From Certhia americana (taxonomy: Eukaryota > Chordata > Aves > Passeriformes > Certhiidae), in the NCBI GenBank assembly GCA_018697195.1, contig CM031879.1:40451715-40515714 (forward strand): a DNA stretch of 64,000 nucleotides, given 5' to 3'. Numbering within the stretch: position 1 is the stretch's first letter; each line of letters begins with the position of its first letter. The notes beneath the pieces were generated by a model, which was not told where the DNA came from, did not search any database, and saw only the letters and a program-made list of their open reading frames with translations. Below, one piece after another: positions 26,507 to 38,944 of this stretch. The translations under genes and the position numbers were made by a program.

Positions 26507-27205
26507 ATGTTGTGCAGCACCACAGGCTGGGGACAGAGTGGCTGGACAGCAGCCAGGCAGAAAGGGACCTGGGAATGCTGACAGACAGCAGCTGAACATG
26601 AGCCAGCAGAGTGCCCAGATGGCCCAGAAGGCAAACAGCATCCGGTCCTGGATCAGGAATGGTGTGGCCAGCAGGAGCAGGGAGGCCATTCTATCCCTGT
26701 ACTGGGCACTGGTGAGGCTACACCTTGAGTGCTGTGTCCAGTTCTGTTCCCTCAGTTTGGGAAGGACATGGAGACACTGGAGCATGTCCAGGGGAGGCAA
26801 CGAGGCTGGTGAGGGGCTGGGAACACAAACCCTGTGAGGAATGGCTGAGGGAGCTGGGGGTGTTTAGCCTGGAGAAAAGGAGACTCAGGGGTGACCTTAT
26901 CACTCTCTACCTCTGGAAGGAGCCAGGTGTGGGTCGGTGTCTTTCCCCATAAAACCAGGGACAGGACAAGAGAACAGTCTTAAGCTGCACCAGGGGAGGT
27001 TTATTTTGAACTTTAGGAAGAAGTTCTTCCCAGAATGAGTGATTGGTCATTGGAATGGTCAGCCCAGGGAGGTGGTGGAGTCACCGTCCCTGGAGGTGTT
27101 TAAGAAAAGACTGGACATGTCATTCAATGCTGTGGTTGGGTTACAAGGTTGGGCTTGATGATCTCAGTGGATTTTCCAACTTAGTTGATTCTGTGATTCT
27201 ATTAT
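26507..27205 (+). mobile_element. CR1 LINE, 5'-truncated 3' end
   Basis: About 700 bp of CR1 on the plus strand. It begins within the C-terminal part of ORF2 (CACAGGCTGGGGACAGAGTG) and runs through the GTGGCCAGCAGGAGCAGGGA block and the TTTAGCCTGGAGAAAAGGAG block. The 3' tail reads GGGCTTGATGATCTCAGTGG and ends in GATTCTGTGATTCTATTA. One frame contains QKANSIRSW and [13 protein letters not shown], which match the conserved CR1 ORF2 C-terminus, followed by a frameshift. The tail type differs from the neighbouring minus-strand CR1, so this is a separate insertion and not an inverted piece of it. Confidence 0.92.
26560..26900 (+). pseudogene. CR1 ORF2 C-terminal remnant
   Basis: The region 26580-26770 reads in one frame as [18 protein letters not shown] followed by [20 protein letters not shown], the post-catalytic part of CR1 ORF2. 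The [18 protein letters not shown] block near 26840-26900 is in another frame, so at least one frameshift has occurred. No reverse-transcriptase catalytic motif is present because truncation removed it. Confidence 0.8.
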
Positions 27206-29635
27206 TTCTATATTTTGTATCTCCTATCATAAATACAGCATTTTAATGAAGCAAATACCATGGAATAGAATTAAGTTCTGGCTTATCTCTCCTTTTTTCT
27301 CCCATACAAGAAAGGAATAGTTGTAGTAAATAAGACGAAAACATCCTTGAAAATAGTAAGTATTGCTACTCTCTCCTCCAATCTTAAATAAATTACTTTT
27401 ACAGTATAGTGTGACTGAATAAAGTACACTAGTACAGTTTCAAGTTTTAAGATTTAGTTTAGAAATTCACTGATTTCAAACACCTTTCTTTTAAAGTATA
27501 AAAAATGAGCCCTGGTTTAGAGAAACTGGAATGAGGGCAATCCAAATCAGTGTATAGTATTCAAATTTTTGTTCCATGTCATTTGTAACAGCTCCCTAAT
27601 TCTGCAAAGCTGACTTTTTTGTATGATGAACTGTGTAGGATGACAAATGTTAAATCTTACCAGCTTTTTAATTTCAAATCCCATTCCACACAAATACAAA
27701 AGCACACCTAAAAAGAGCATTTCAGTACAAATTCAGCATTCCAAGTTCATCTCATGAGGAGAAAATGTTACAAATTTTGTCCAATATACTGCTGCAGTGA
27801 ATTAGCTGAAATTTTGAACTCATTTGTGTTAGTAAAGAGACCACAATATGAGAGGACTTTCAGCCTTTTCTCACCTTAAATATGGCACAAGTGACTCATC
27901 TGTTAGCAAAGACTAGAAGTTAAGGAGATGGGTATGTGGATAAAAATTCCAGCACTGAGCATACAAAAAATAACAAAAGTAGTTCTGTGAAGAAGACATG
28001 ACTATGAGAAAAGAAATATAATACTATAAATATTTCTTAAACATTGTCCTTATTAAAACATTATAAATCTAAAACCAAAATTTGATGTGGTTAGAAAGAA
28101 AAGTATTTCAAAAATATATAATTTCTCCTTTTGCTTTAACCAAATGATTTGCAACCTAAGGAGAGAAAAGCTCAATGGCTTTGCTACGGCATCTTTCCCG
28201 GTGTAAGGAGGCCTTCTGGTGGTGACAGCAGTGAACGTTTCTTCTGCAGAGCATTACTCATCCAAATGTGTGTGACCTTCTATTCAAATTTATACACATG
28301 AAAATTTAAATTCATCCATTGCATAGAAGGCTGTTTTAAGGATTTAAGCAGTGATTGTTTATGCCTTGACCTTTTGCTGTTACTGCATAAATTTTGTCCT
28401 TTTTCAATCAGCGTATGGAGAACTAAGGCATTTAGCTTAACTACACAGTGCCAAAACTTTACTTAAGGGAAACCATAGGGGTCTCATATGCTGTTGTCAA
28501 CCATCAGCCCTCTGTGTTTTATTTGAACAATTAAAAGTTAAAAGAATTGCAATAAAACACTTTTCAATAAACTCTTTCTTAAAAACTTATTTAACCTGAA
28601 TGTTGATTATCTGAACAGTCACATTTCATATTTTTAAGACTCCTGGACTCTTTTTTCTCCAGCCTGGGAAAGTTCCCTTTCATGAAGTATAGCCAGATAC
28701 TCATCCTGATACCTATGTTGGTATGTTTTATTTTAAATTAGGAGATCTTTTGGTATACAACCCAAAAAAAGTGTTTAGTGCTAGAGTACTTATGTTCTCA
28801 CTAAATTCAGAGGTTATGACAAGTGGTTTCTTCAATTCCAGTGCTTCACTTGGAATAAATATTGCCAGCTGACATATAGATAAAGGGGAATTTCTTCATT
28901 CCATTGATAGTGAAAATGTCTTTCAACATATAGCAAGCACTGACATGGCTAAGGGATTCAGTTCAATGAAAAAAAGTTATTCTTGCTAGTTTTTCAGTCT
29001 GGTTTGTACTGTGCCCTGAAGCATGAAGAAATTGGCATTGTTTTATTTTTTCCTAGACTCTCAACTGAGCTCTTGAACAAAGAGCATTAGATTTTAGCAA
29101 TAACCTAACCTAATAACCATCAGCAGCTTACATCAGGTTTTTTTTCTGCACTGAACTACTTTACACTTCAGCTTTCGAAGGAGAAGACACTTGTGTACTT
29201 CTCAAAGAGTCCCAACATATATTAACAAGTCAGCCACAGTTAACTGGGCTCTGCACTGTGTGAGAGACCTTTGTTTGATATTGCAGAGGTAGGTCATTAA
29301 TACCTGGTTGCAAGAGGTGATTGTGTTCCTTTCCAGAATAATTCTCTGCCAGCCAGACATGGATGAGTTACATGAATCCTGGAAAATTCAACTCAAAGTA
29401 ACAGCTGTTCTGTACAACAACACTGGAATTTCCTGGACATTCTTTACTGTATTGAAAAACCTTTCAGAGGGATGATATGGTAAATTTGAAATACTATGTA
29501 AAAATTTAATCTAAACTATAAATCAACAGTCAAATTAAATACATCCAGAAGGACCTTTCTGTGTTTTCTTTAAGCTAAGTTTGGGTTTGTTTTTGTTTTA
29601 AATTTCAACATGTCCTTCAGCATTATTAACTACAA

Positions 29636-29649
29636 CCATCAGAGGGCAG
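29636..29649 (+). promoter_or_regulatory. CTCF-like motif
   Basis: CCATCAGAGGGCAG fits the core CTCF consensus (CCASYAGRKGGCRS) at all but one position. Single motif matches are frequent by chance, so occupancy is not implied. Confidence 0.3.
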
Positions 29650-31844
29650 TCCATAGTCAAGTAAGAAATATATTCCCAGTATTCAGGTAGAGTTATGTGG
29701 AGAGCAACTTGCTTTAAATCTTTCTGAAATCCAAAGAAGAGAAATTGATTTCAATATTCTCCTCCCTTGTTTCAGGTTTTTCAATTATTTCTGGACAGTG
29801 AGCTCTGTCATTTCCTTCTCTTCCATCTTGAATTGCAAAATCACTCTGACTGCAAATATGTCCCAGTAGTGAATGTCTTTTCTCTCCAACTTTTTCCAAA
29901 AGTTCTAGCTCTCTGACCTCTACTTCTATTGATAAAATATCTAGAAACTTAAAAATCTCCTCTACTCTTCTATTAAGAAATTATGTAGTTAAAAAAAAAA
30001 AAATCAAGAAAAACAAAGCCTCAAACAAAAAGATTTTTCTAAAGAAATCAGGTGCATTAATATAGGAGAATGAGAATTTTATGCTATGCTTGCTTTAAAA
30101 AAAGCATCAGTCTTGTCTGCAGGTGGGAAATTGTAGTGATCATTCTCCTTGTTCACTGGGAACTCATTTGAAAAAAAAACAGAGATTTGTTCACAATTTT
30201 TTCAAAACTTGAAGAGTGTTATCAAATCTGAATACAAATTTTCTCCTAATTTTTTTTTCCAGTTCTGGAAACTTTCTCTGGGAGCTCTTCAGGACCAGAG
30301 CTTTTAAGAACAGCTCTAAAGCTTCAGTTTAGCCTGCCACTAGTACTGCTCAGTCCCTTTCAGGAAACCTAATAAGAATTTTGGGAGAACTAGTGGTAAA
30401 TCTTACTTTTAAAACTGTGTTAAAAATTGGTTCCTGTAATGTTATGTTTCTTGTTCAAGTTCCAAGGACTCCCTTTCTCCTTATTTGTGCACTACAGGAG
30501 AGATGGGACAGGGATTTGCTTTTGTGAGAAGAAACCATGGATTTGTTGTAATTTCTGCTTTATTTGCATTTCTTGCCAAGTCATGAGAAGGATAAAAGAT
30601 GCACCAACTCACAGTGTGTCTATCCCAAAGATGCTATTAGCCAGTGATAGATAGGACTGTAAAAACTGAGAATAAGAAATGCTTTGCCTTTTGATCCAGA
30701 ACAAAAGGTGTCTGAAATCCATTCCAGCCTCCTTTTTAACAGTGGGGCCTGTAACATTTTACACATATTTGTCTTCTAGCCTTCCTGATTCCCTGACTAC
30801 ACTGTCAGATCAGACAAAATTTATTAGTGTCATGAATATTTTGTTAGTTCCAGTGCTCAGAGTTTGCCTAGTCTCTAGTTTATCCTCCAATACATCTTCC
30901 TTTACAGCCAACTGTGCATAACTAGATACAAAATATCTATTGGAAAGCCAAAAGCAGCCTTCTTCAACATTATGACTTGGCTTCTGGCTGCAAGCCAAGT
31001 TGAGAAGGTTCATGAATCTCAGAAATACAGATTATTTTAACACACATTAGAAAAAACCCTTGCAGACCAGCTCTCTGAATGGGGAGATTTACCAGCTGGT
31101 AAACAATCAGTGGTAGTTCATTGATCCCAGCTGCCTCCTAACATACTGGGCTATTTATTCTCCCTAAACCATGATATTTTTCCATGAATTTGATGATCAT
31201 GTATTTGGCAGTCCCTTCTCCACAAACACTGCAGGACTGTAACCCCACTTTATTGAAGATTCTTACTATGATCTTTCCATCTGTCAAAAAATGTTTCTGA
31301 TCATAAATCCTTAATATTACTCTGTCTGATCAGGATGGAAGTGGAAGCAAAACATCCTCCTTGCCCAGTTTAGCACTGAAAGCACCTTTATAGTGGATAC
31401 ATAAAACAGAGTGGCTGGACATGCAGACACTAGCCTTGATATTCAAACAAAATATCACTTATATCCAATCACAGTCTTTCCTCAAAGTACTTAGCGATTT
31501 TTAGATGCAGGCATGTAATAGATTCAGCTTAAGTTTGTCACAATGGAGTCCTCTCTCAGGTCACTGTAGAGGTCTAATGAGCAGCCTATGGAGACCATTT
31601 GCAGACTTTCATGTCCCATTTCTCTGATATTTCTAGAACAGTCACATAAGAGTAAGCATACTTTTGACAAAACAGTGTTATTTTAGGATGTAAAGGTCTT
31701 TTGATAATGCTGTGTGACAATGCCAAATATTCAGCGCCTTTCCTTGTGATGTGTCTGTGAATAAATTTTCAAAATAAGAAAAAGCCTAATTGTTGAGTAT
31801 CTGAACACCTCCAGGGTCCGTTGCTCATGTGAGATTAATGACTA

Positions 31845-31883
31845 ATGATTAATATTGATTAATTATTATTATGATTAATATTG
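31845..31883. repeat. TAAT-rich direct repeat
   Basis: The 13-mer ATGATTAATATTG occurs at 31845-31857 and again at 31871-31883, separated by AT-only sequence. Several TAAT homeodomain-type cores lie in this patch, but such cores are expected in AT-rich DNA. Confidence 0.5.
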
Positions 31884-33986
31884 TATGGGTGAGATATTGC
31901 TCTTCATAATCATTCATTTATGAGTATAGACACACTCCATTCCAAGGTACTTTGAGAGTTTGATTTTACAATGTCTATGCATGTAAAATAATGTAACCTG
32001 TAATTATACCAAGGGAAAGCATATATTTTATTATTTTTACTAGTTAACTGTAAAAAAGTGGTTAACTTTTTGAACAGGACACTTCCACATGGAAATGACA
32101 AAAAAAAATTGTACTATATTAATGCTGCTACTTGAACTTAACACGTAAAATAATATGAAATTAGAATCCAATCATTGATGCAGATGAGTCAAACTTATTT
32201 TCAATTTCTTAATAATTTTTAAGAGAGCTTATGCCATCTTAACTGGTCATTTTCTTCATTTACTTACCTTTTCCTACATGAAAATCTTGGGTTTATTACA
32301 TTAAGACAGCAGAATTTCCATTAAACTAGATTTTCCATGAGTCTGATATCCAGCCAGAAGCCAGAAAGATATCTGGTTTCATGTTTAGAAATTACTTATA
32401 TAGGTTGTTATCTATTGTGCCTATAAGTTAGTAGGTCATAAGGACGCTCTAAGAGAATAGGCAGGACTTACTTTTTGAAGATATGTTGAAAGAGTCTCTT
32501 TTCCTCCTCTGGAGTTCAATTTTATTTTTTTTTTCTGACCTTTACTATCTGAACCCATTTGTGTTCTGGAATTGCTGAAAAATGTTTCTTTTTCAAAGTT
32601 ATCTGAGGTTAAAATGGAATTAGAAGCTTTTCTATTGTCTTTCACAGTGATTTTGTTAGCAGGTAGTTTTCAAGAGTAAAATAAACATTTAGGTGTTCTT
32701 ATATAGGTGTCTAATGGAATAATGGCTCATTCATAACCTGAAATAAGTAAAATGCATTGAGTAATTGAACATCCTTACAAAGTCACTACAGCTAGGAAAA
32801 ATATTTCCATTGCATAGTGCTGCTGTCACATCTCACACAGGAATAGCTGCTGATAATTTAGTTGTTGTCTTAGTGTAGCTATGGAAGGCTTCTGTGTAGA
32901 AAATGAATACTTGGGTCTGTATCTCATGAAAAAAGGATCCATCATATATGTAAGGAAAGTATCTCCATATTGAAAATAAAAAATTTACACTTTTGATCTG
33001 TGAAATTAGACTACCTAATTGTTAATACAAATTGATACACTAAGAATCCAACTCTCTGTGTTTTTCTCCCATCTTCTCTCAATGCAGAATGTACATATCT
33101 TTTGGCAGACAGAATTATGTGCCAGAAATTTGGTATTCTTCACCACTCTTATACATACAAGAAGCATACAATAATGGGTATTTTGTTATATATGTTGCCA
33201 CATGCAGGCAGCCCTGTTGAAGAACTGACATTTGCTGTGTTATTCCTTGTAGGGGTCTGAAACTGTCCTTGCTTTTATAAACACCCAAAGTCAGCTGTCT
33301 GACCACACTGCAAGAGGGCACTAGGCCATCTGAACAGGTGGCCATGAGCACTGACACAGAAAGATGCTCCTCACGTGTGCTTACCAAGGGCACGATTTCC
33401 TGCTGGACCATACTGAGCTCATGCACAGCTAGAGGGATGTGCACTCATTAATCCAGCTCTGAGCTGTATTAAGTTTAAAAATAGCTTTTGTAACAGCATG
33501 GTGATAGTTTCTGACCCACTTAAATTTAGCAGAACAGCATATAAGCAACAGAGATTTCTGGTAAGCCTTCAGTGTTCAGCAGAACGGATCAGAGAGTGAA
33601 GACTAATTTAGTCCATCTAGCACAGAGATAGTTACTAGTCTTCCAGAGTGGAAAGAGACCAGCAAGATGTGACAGCAGCTAATATCCAAGCAGACAAGGG
33701 TCATCTCTGAATGAGTTTATTCCTCTCAGTAAGGAACTGAGTGTATTATTAATATGAAAGCTCATCCTGTAAATCTAAATATAGTTCAGATGGTTAAGGA
33801 GGAAAAATGTGCTACAAACTAAAAATGTATTTCAGAAAAAAATACATGCACAGTTAGAGAGCAGTTCCCATTCACTAAGAGGAGCAGTTTTGTACATGTT
33901 AAAATATTGCATCATGAAAGGTTAGTTCAGCTGTAAATTCATATTTCATTGCTTCACATATTGCTGTAGTCTAGCCCTTAGCAGTA

Positions 33987-34044
33987 ATGCAAATCAATGT
34001 AGCTTCATTAGACGAAACAGAGGCACATGTGTTTTTATGCAAAT
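33987..34044 (+). promoter_or_regulatory. Two perfect octamer (POU) motifs 50 bp apart
   Basis: ATGCAAAT occurs at 33987-33994 and again at 34037-34044, and both continue with CA, giving two copies of ATGCAAATCA. The canonical octamer is bound by POU-domain factors. The start-to-start distance of 50 bp is close to five helical turns. There is no gene nearby in the window to link it to, so regulatory function is an inference. Confidence 0.35.
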
Positions 34045-36600
34045 CAGTAGCAGCAGGAGCAGGATTGTCTGTGGTAGTCGCTTTGTATTTCAGCAACTTA
34101 GATACAAGTTCTTGCCTATATTCTTAGTTACAAATATTCCATGACGGAATGACAGGAGTTTACGAAGGTCATTTCAAATTATGCTACGACATGTAAAGCA
34201 CACTCAGCCTTTTTTGCTATATTCAGTAGGCCCAGTTGCACCAGGGGAGACCCATCCCACACTAAGTAGAGCAGCTCCACAGAGACTACTGTTTCAGAGA
34301 TGCAGCGGTGCCAAAGATTTCCAAAAAAATTAATGTAGTTGCTTGAATGAAAAGAAGCCAGTATTAGAGAAGCCGTATCTACTTGGAAAGCACTTGTCCT
34401 TTTGAAATCAGGATTCTCTAGAGTTGCTTCATACACATGTACCACTGATCTCTTACACATTCTTAATAGAGTATGTGGCATTTCACAGATGTTTCCCACC
34501 AGAGTCATATTGACATTTCAGAGTTTGCTATAATAATAGTAAGTGATTGTGAGCTAATAACATCTCAGTTTCACTTAGCTCTATTGCAAAGCCTATTTTT
34601 GGTTGAAGCTATTCTAAATTCGAGCCACTAGAAGGCAAACAAGCAACATCTGGTTTTCCAAGGCAGAGACTGAAACTGTTGCAGAAGGGGAGCTCATGTA
34701 TTCATTCCTGCTAGCATTGTTTCCATTATTTTTTCTGTTTTCCCTCTCTCTCTGTGTACATGGGGCTTACTAATATTCAGGTACAAAAGAATGCTATGTA
34801 TTTTAAAGTGCATGCATTTTCATTTAAAATGTTTAAAATGTTTTGTTTCGTATAAGAACTGTCAATGCTTAATAGCATTCAATAGGAAGTACTTCAGTAA
34901 AATCCAACTCACCTCCATGCAGGAGTGCTAACAAAGAGGCTGTTGATGAGAGTACTTCTTAAAAAACAAATACTTTGCAACTGGGACCATACACACTTGC
35001 ACGTATCTGGTGTCAGTAATTCTGGAAGTAACAGCAGAAAATGTACTAAGATTATAAGGGATTTTTGTGGTCAGACTTGCAATATGGAATATAAAAAAAT
35101 CACTTCACTAGCTGATTTCAATAGCTGTCATTAAAATAGAGAAATGTATTTTATAAATAGGCCCATTTGTGTTGTAATCAGTACATATTCTAAAGCCAAA
35201 AAATTGCTCCACTGCTTAACTACCTGCACTTTTAAAATTACATTTTATTTCTAGGCCAGATTTATCTAATATTATCTTCTGTTAGAGGCTGTTATACATT
35301 TGTGGGATAGATTGAAGAGCTATCTCTTCTAATTTTACTGTTACCGGAATTTACAGATTATATTCCTGTACTTTCTTCCTTTCTTCAAGGGAAGAAATGG
35401 ACTGACCTTCTCAGGCTTTATATTATACAAATATTTTCTAATTCTTTGTCATTTTCATGTCTCTTTAAAAAGATTTTTCATCAGAACACAGGTAATGGAA
35501 TAAGAGCAATTGTAGGAGTGCTATCAAGGGAGAGGGAAGGAGAGAAGAGGCTGGCCTTTCTGTATGTATTTTGGTTTTTCTTTATTCTTGAGTCTGTGCA
35601 TATCCTTCATCAGAAATGTGTTCCTGATCATATTTTTTTCATTATGAGATGAGCTTTCTCTGGTATTTCCTGGTATGACACCAATTCTTTCCAAAGTCAG
35701 AAAGGTAGAGTTTCTAAAACTTGAAGTGTGTTTGATAGAGTTAACTGATTCAAACTGTTAACAAGCTGAGCAGCAACTGTCCACTCACCTTCATCCCCTC
35801 TACAGAGATAAATTTAGATAGAAATGCTAATGATCAATACTAAGGAGAAAGTCAGTGATGTAGGCATGCAAAAGAAAGGCAGCAAGGAAACTGCTGTTGT
35901 ATGCCAAATGAAAATGTATGTTGTAGGCCAGTGGTGTGCAACTGGAAAGTCATGGCTTCTTGATGGCATCAGTAGACCTACTTTTTGGTTGCTTTCCAGT
36001 CAACATGTTATTCAAATTACTCAGTAACCACTAGTCCAATATCTCCATTACATACCACCTCAGAATTCCTTGTATGGCTGAAAATTTTTCATGGTTATTT
36101 TTTCCAAGTCAATAAGAAAAATGTAAGTGAAAGATGGCTAATATTCCTGTGTATTCTTCCTCATACACTCCCTAGGAATATCTGTGTTGAAGAAATGAGA
36201 CAACAGCAATTTTTAGAACAATAAGATGGTAGGAACTCAGGCTGGCACTCCATTTTTTAGTTCAAATTACTCCAAAACCCTGTTCAGTTGTCATCAGGTT
36301 TTGAACCAACTAAATTCTAAAACAAACAAGGCTTTTCTAAAGCATTTAGTCAATCCTTTACTTTCTATGTATGGTATAAATTTTAGGCACCTCTTCTGTG
36401 CCTGACCACTGTTCATGACAGCTGTTAATGAATGGAGATTGAGTAGCAAAGACTTCTAGCCAGCCAACAGTCAGCTTCATTCCTGTTAATTGTAGGAAGA
36501 AGTTGAAAACAATTTAGCTATTTGGGTAAATGAGGAGGAGAATCAATAGACAGCATTCATAACTATAATAAGGCAAACATCATTCAAAGCTTTATCTTGA
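34045..36600. other. Anonymous AT-rich non-coding DNA
   Basis: No supportable gene. A sequence resembling a CTCF core (CCACTAGAAGGCA) occurs near 34625-34637 with one mismatch. Open frames are short and unrecognised. Confidence 0.45.
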
Positions 36601-36765
36601 TCATACTGCCTGTTGGAGTTGTCCAAACAAACAGTCCATGTGTTGCATTACCAGCACGTCGATCCCAGCCCTCTGGCTATTCCTGTGCCGAGCATGGAGC
36701 TGGCAAACGCTGCTGGCTCCACCAGGGACAAATTGGCATTCCTTAAGGAAAAAAAAAAAAAAAAA
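36601..36765 (+). pseudogene. Short coding-like block ending in an A17 tract (possible retrocopy fragment)
   Basis: A 150-bp block richer in G and C than its flanks ends in 17 uninterrupted A (36749-36765). The plus frame from 36601 stays open across it and reads plausibly as protein, with the segment ELSKQTVHVLHYQHVDPSPL followed by AIPVPSMELANAAGSTRDKL. An in-frame TGA lies just before it. The minus frame is also open, so the strand is not certain. I do not recognise the protein. A 5'-truncated retrocopy whose reverse transcription was primed on an internal A-rich site would fit. A true exon or chance are alternatives. No target-site duplication was found. Confidence 0.25.
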
Positions 36766-38372
36766 CCCCAATGTAATATTAATCATTTACTGTTTTCAAC
36801 TGAAAGTGGAAAATATTTCATTAAATAAGGCAATAGAGTTATCTTTGAGACCTTTAATAAATTATGAAGATACATCACAGAGAGCAACGTGTCAAACACA
36901 CACAGTAATACAGCACTGAAAAACATTGAAAGAAAGATTTTATATAAGTAGTGCTAGTTGTTTGCCTCTTGCCACAGACATCCTTTATTAGAGTAAGATC
37001 ATCTCTCAAAAAAAATCTGAAGTTTGTTTGCAAATATTCTGTGGAAACATTTTTCATATTAATTTTTCATCTATTTTTTTATAAACTGCTGAAACCTTCA
37101 GACTGATTTCATACTCATTAATCAAATCACATCCTTTTCATGAGAGTATAGCATTGCTGGCTGCTTCTAAATGTATGCAAGTAAAATCAGAGATGTTTGT
37201 CTGAAAAGAAGTTTCTGAAGATACTTCATTAAAGAATTTCTGGAATTTATTTTAAAGCTAATGCAAAGAACAAATCAACTCTGAATTCAATTAAAGAAAA
37301 TTACTGAATTCTCATAGGCTACTTTTAAAAATCTTTTCTTCAAAGATATTTTTTTTTAAAAATCCAATATCCCACATATTATTCACATAAAAACAATTAA
37401 GTCTTTGCCACAGAATACAAGAGTGTGTGTTAAAGATCTAAGTATTTTGACATACAAGTTCTGTTGTTAAAAAACTCTGATGTAGATTATTTGCATACTT
37501 TGTTCTCATATTGTTTTACGCACATTAAATCAAACAACTGTATTAAATCAACAAACAACTGATGTGTGTTCTTATTTTATGTTAACTGAAATATCAGTTG
37601 CAACAGATAAAACTTTATTATGAACATACCTATGGTTATACAAAATATATAATCAATAGCCCTCACATTAAGAGAACTTCTGAATTGTTGTTGCATACAT
37701 ATATACATATATAAGGTGCATAAAAACTTCAACACTTTAGGAAGTTCCATGGTTAGTTTTTACATGTATGGTGTAATTATATGCAGACTGTAAGGCTGCC
37801 ACTTTCTATACGTTAAATATTTTAATAGCTTGTGTGTTGTAACTGTTGGGTGTTTTTTTAGGGGGGATAGAGGGATATTTTTAGTTGAATATTCCTTGCA
37901 GCAAACAAGTAAATCAATGAAAAGTTGTGTGGATATGTGACTCCTAATGCCAAGCAGTGATTTTAAGATTAATTATTTTGTGTATGAGTATAAGCAATGC
38001 CTTTTCTAAATAGAAAAATTCCAAAGTCATACCTTCTCTGTAAAAATCAATGGTGTAGAGCAGAAATACAACTACCAGAAGTTTGGTGTACTTTGATGTA
38101 CAGAAGTAAATAGTAACACAACAAACAGCAATTTGTTTGGCTGACACAGATGTCATGCCCTTCTGAAAGGTCTTCCTTTTCCTTTGGTTGCAGCCATGAT
38201 ACGGACAGAAAAGTTACCAGTTGTGTGTCTCATACCTGGAGACAGCAAAGTGTTTTTAATTTCAAATTGTCAGCACACATATAAGAAGTAAGATGTTCTG
38301 TGTGAGTCTAAAAGAAATATCTATTAATTTGTAGGTCAACAGTACATCTGTCTTTTCAGCCTTGCGCCATGC
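36766..38372. other. Anonymous, strongly AT-rich DNA
   Basis: About 1.6 kb with a high AT share, including ACATATATACATATATAAGG near 37698-37717. I see no gene or transposon. Confidence 0.45.
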
Positions 38373-38377
38373 ATGCT
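38373..38377. repeat. Left target-site duplication (ATGCT)
   Basis: ATGCT directly precedes the TG at the start of the LTR at 38378. The identical ATGCT follows its terminal CA at 38940-38944. A 5-bp duplication fits integration by the avian ERVL or ERV1 kinds of integrase. Confidence 0.85.
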
Positions 38378-38939
38378 TGTGCTCACTCAACCTCTTTCTT
38401 CCCCACCCCACCCTGGTGGAATGGGGAGGACAATCGAAACCAAACATGTATGTTGAGACAAGAACAATTTAATAAATGAAAATAAAGTAAAATACAATAA
38501 TAATGTTTAATATTAGTAATATTATAATAATAGCAATTGTAATAAAAAGGGGAAAACCAAATAGTATACAATGCAATTGCTCAACACCCACTGACTGATG
38601 TCAGAATCCTCTATCCAAGCCCAGATCGGCCACAATCCCTGCTAATTCCTCCCAGTTTATGCACTGGGCATGATGTTCAGTGGTGTGAAATATCCCTTTG
38701 GTTATTTTTCAGTTCAGGTCACCTGTCCAGCTGTGCTCCTTCCCAGTTTCTTTTGTGTACCTCCTCATTGGCAGAGCAAAAGACAAGGAAAAAGGTCCTT
38801 GACTTAGGATAAACACAATTTAACAAAAAAGCCAAAACATCAATTTGTTATCAACATCATTCTCTTTCTGAATCCAAAACACAGCCCTGCAACAACTACT
38901 GAGTTGTACACCTACCATATCCTATCTGAAATCAGGACA
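38378..38939 (-). mobile_element. Solo LTR of an avian endogenous retrovirus
   Basis: A 562-bp element bounded by TGT...ACA and flanked by a perfect 5-bp target-site duplication (38373-38377 and 38940-38944). The internal order matches a common avian LTR type that I know from memory: the CACCCTGGTGG..ATGGGGAGGA block near 38405-38430, an ATA/TAA-rich middle (38465-38560), CAATGCAATTGCTCAACACC, CAGTTTATGCACTGGGCATG, and a far end with CATCATTCTCTTTCTGAATC and CCAAAACACAGCCCTGCA. The minus orientation is inferred from the TATA-like GCATAAACTGGG on that strand. The 5-bp duplication suggests an ERVL-type (class III) integrase, though ERV1 cannot be excluded. No gag, pol or env flanks it, so it is a solo LTR left by recombination between two LTRs. 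Confidence 0.82.
38651..38662 (-). promoter_or_regulatory. TATA-like box of the solo LTR
   Basis: The minus strand reads GCATAAACTGGG about 280 bp from the LTR start, where the family has TATAAACTGG as I remember it. One substitution weakens the box. Confidence 0.4.
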
Positions 38940-38944
38940 ATGCT
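38940..38944. repeat. Right target-site duplication (ATGCT)
   Basis: An exact copy of the pentamer at 38373-38377, directly after the LTR terminus ...CAGGACA. Confidence 0.85.

Larger units (their letters stand above)
27206..33986. other. Anonymous AT-rich non-coding DNA
   Basis: About 6.8 kb with no supportable gene, RNA or transposon. Open frames stay under 110 codons. It includes a CTCF-like motif at 29636-29649, a CTCF-like match on the minus strand at 28211-28222, and a TAAT-rich patch at 31833-31885 in which the 13-mer ATGATTAATATTG occurs twice. Confidence 0.45.
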
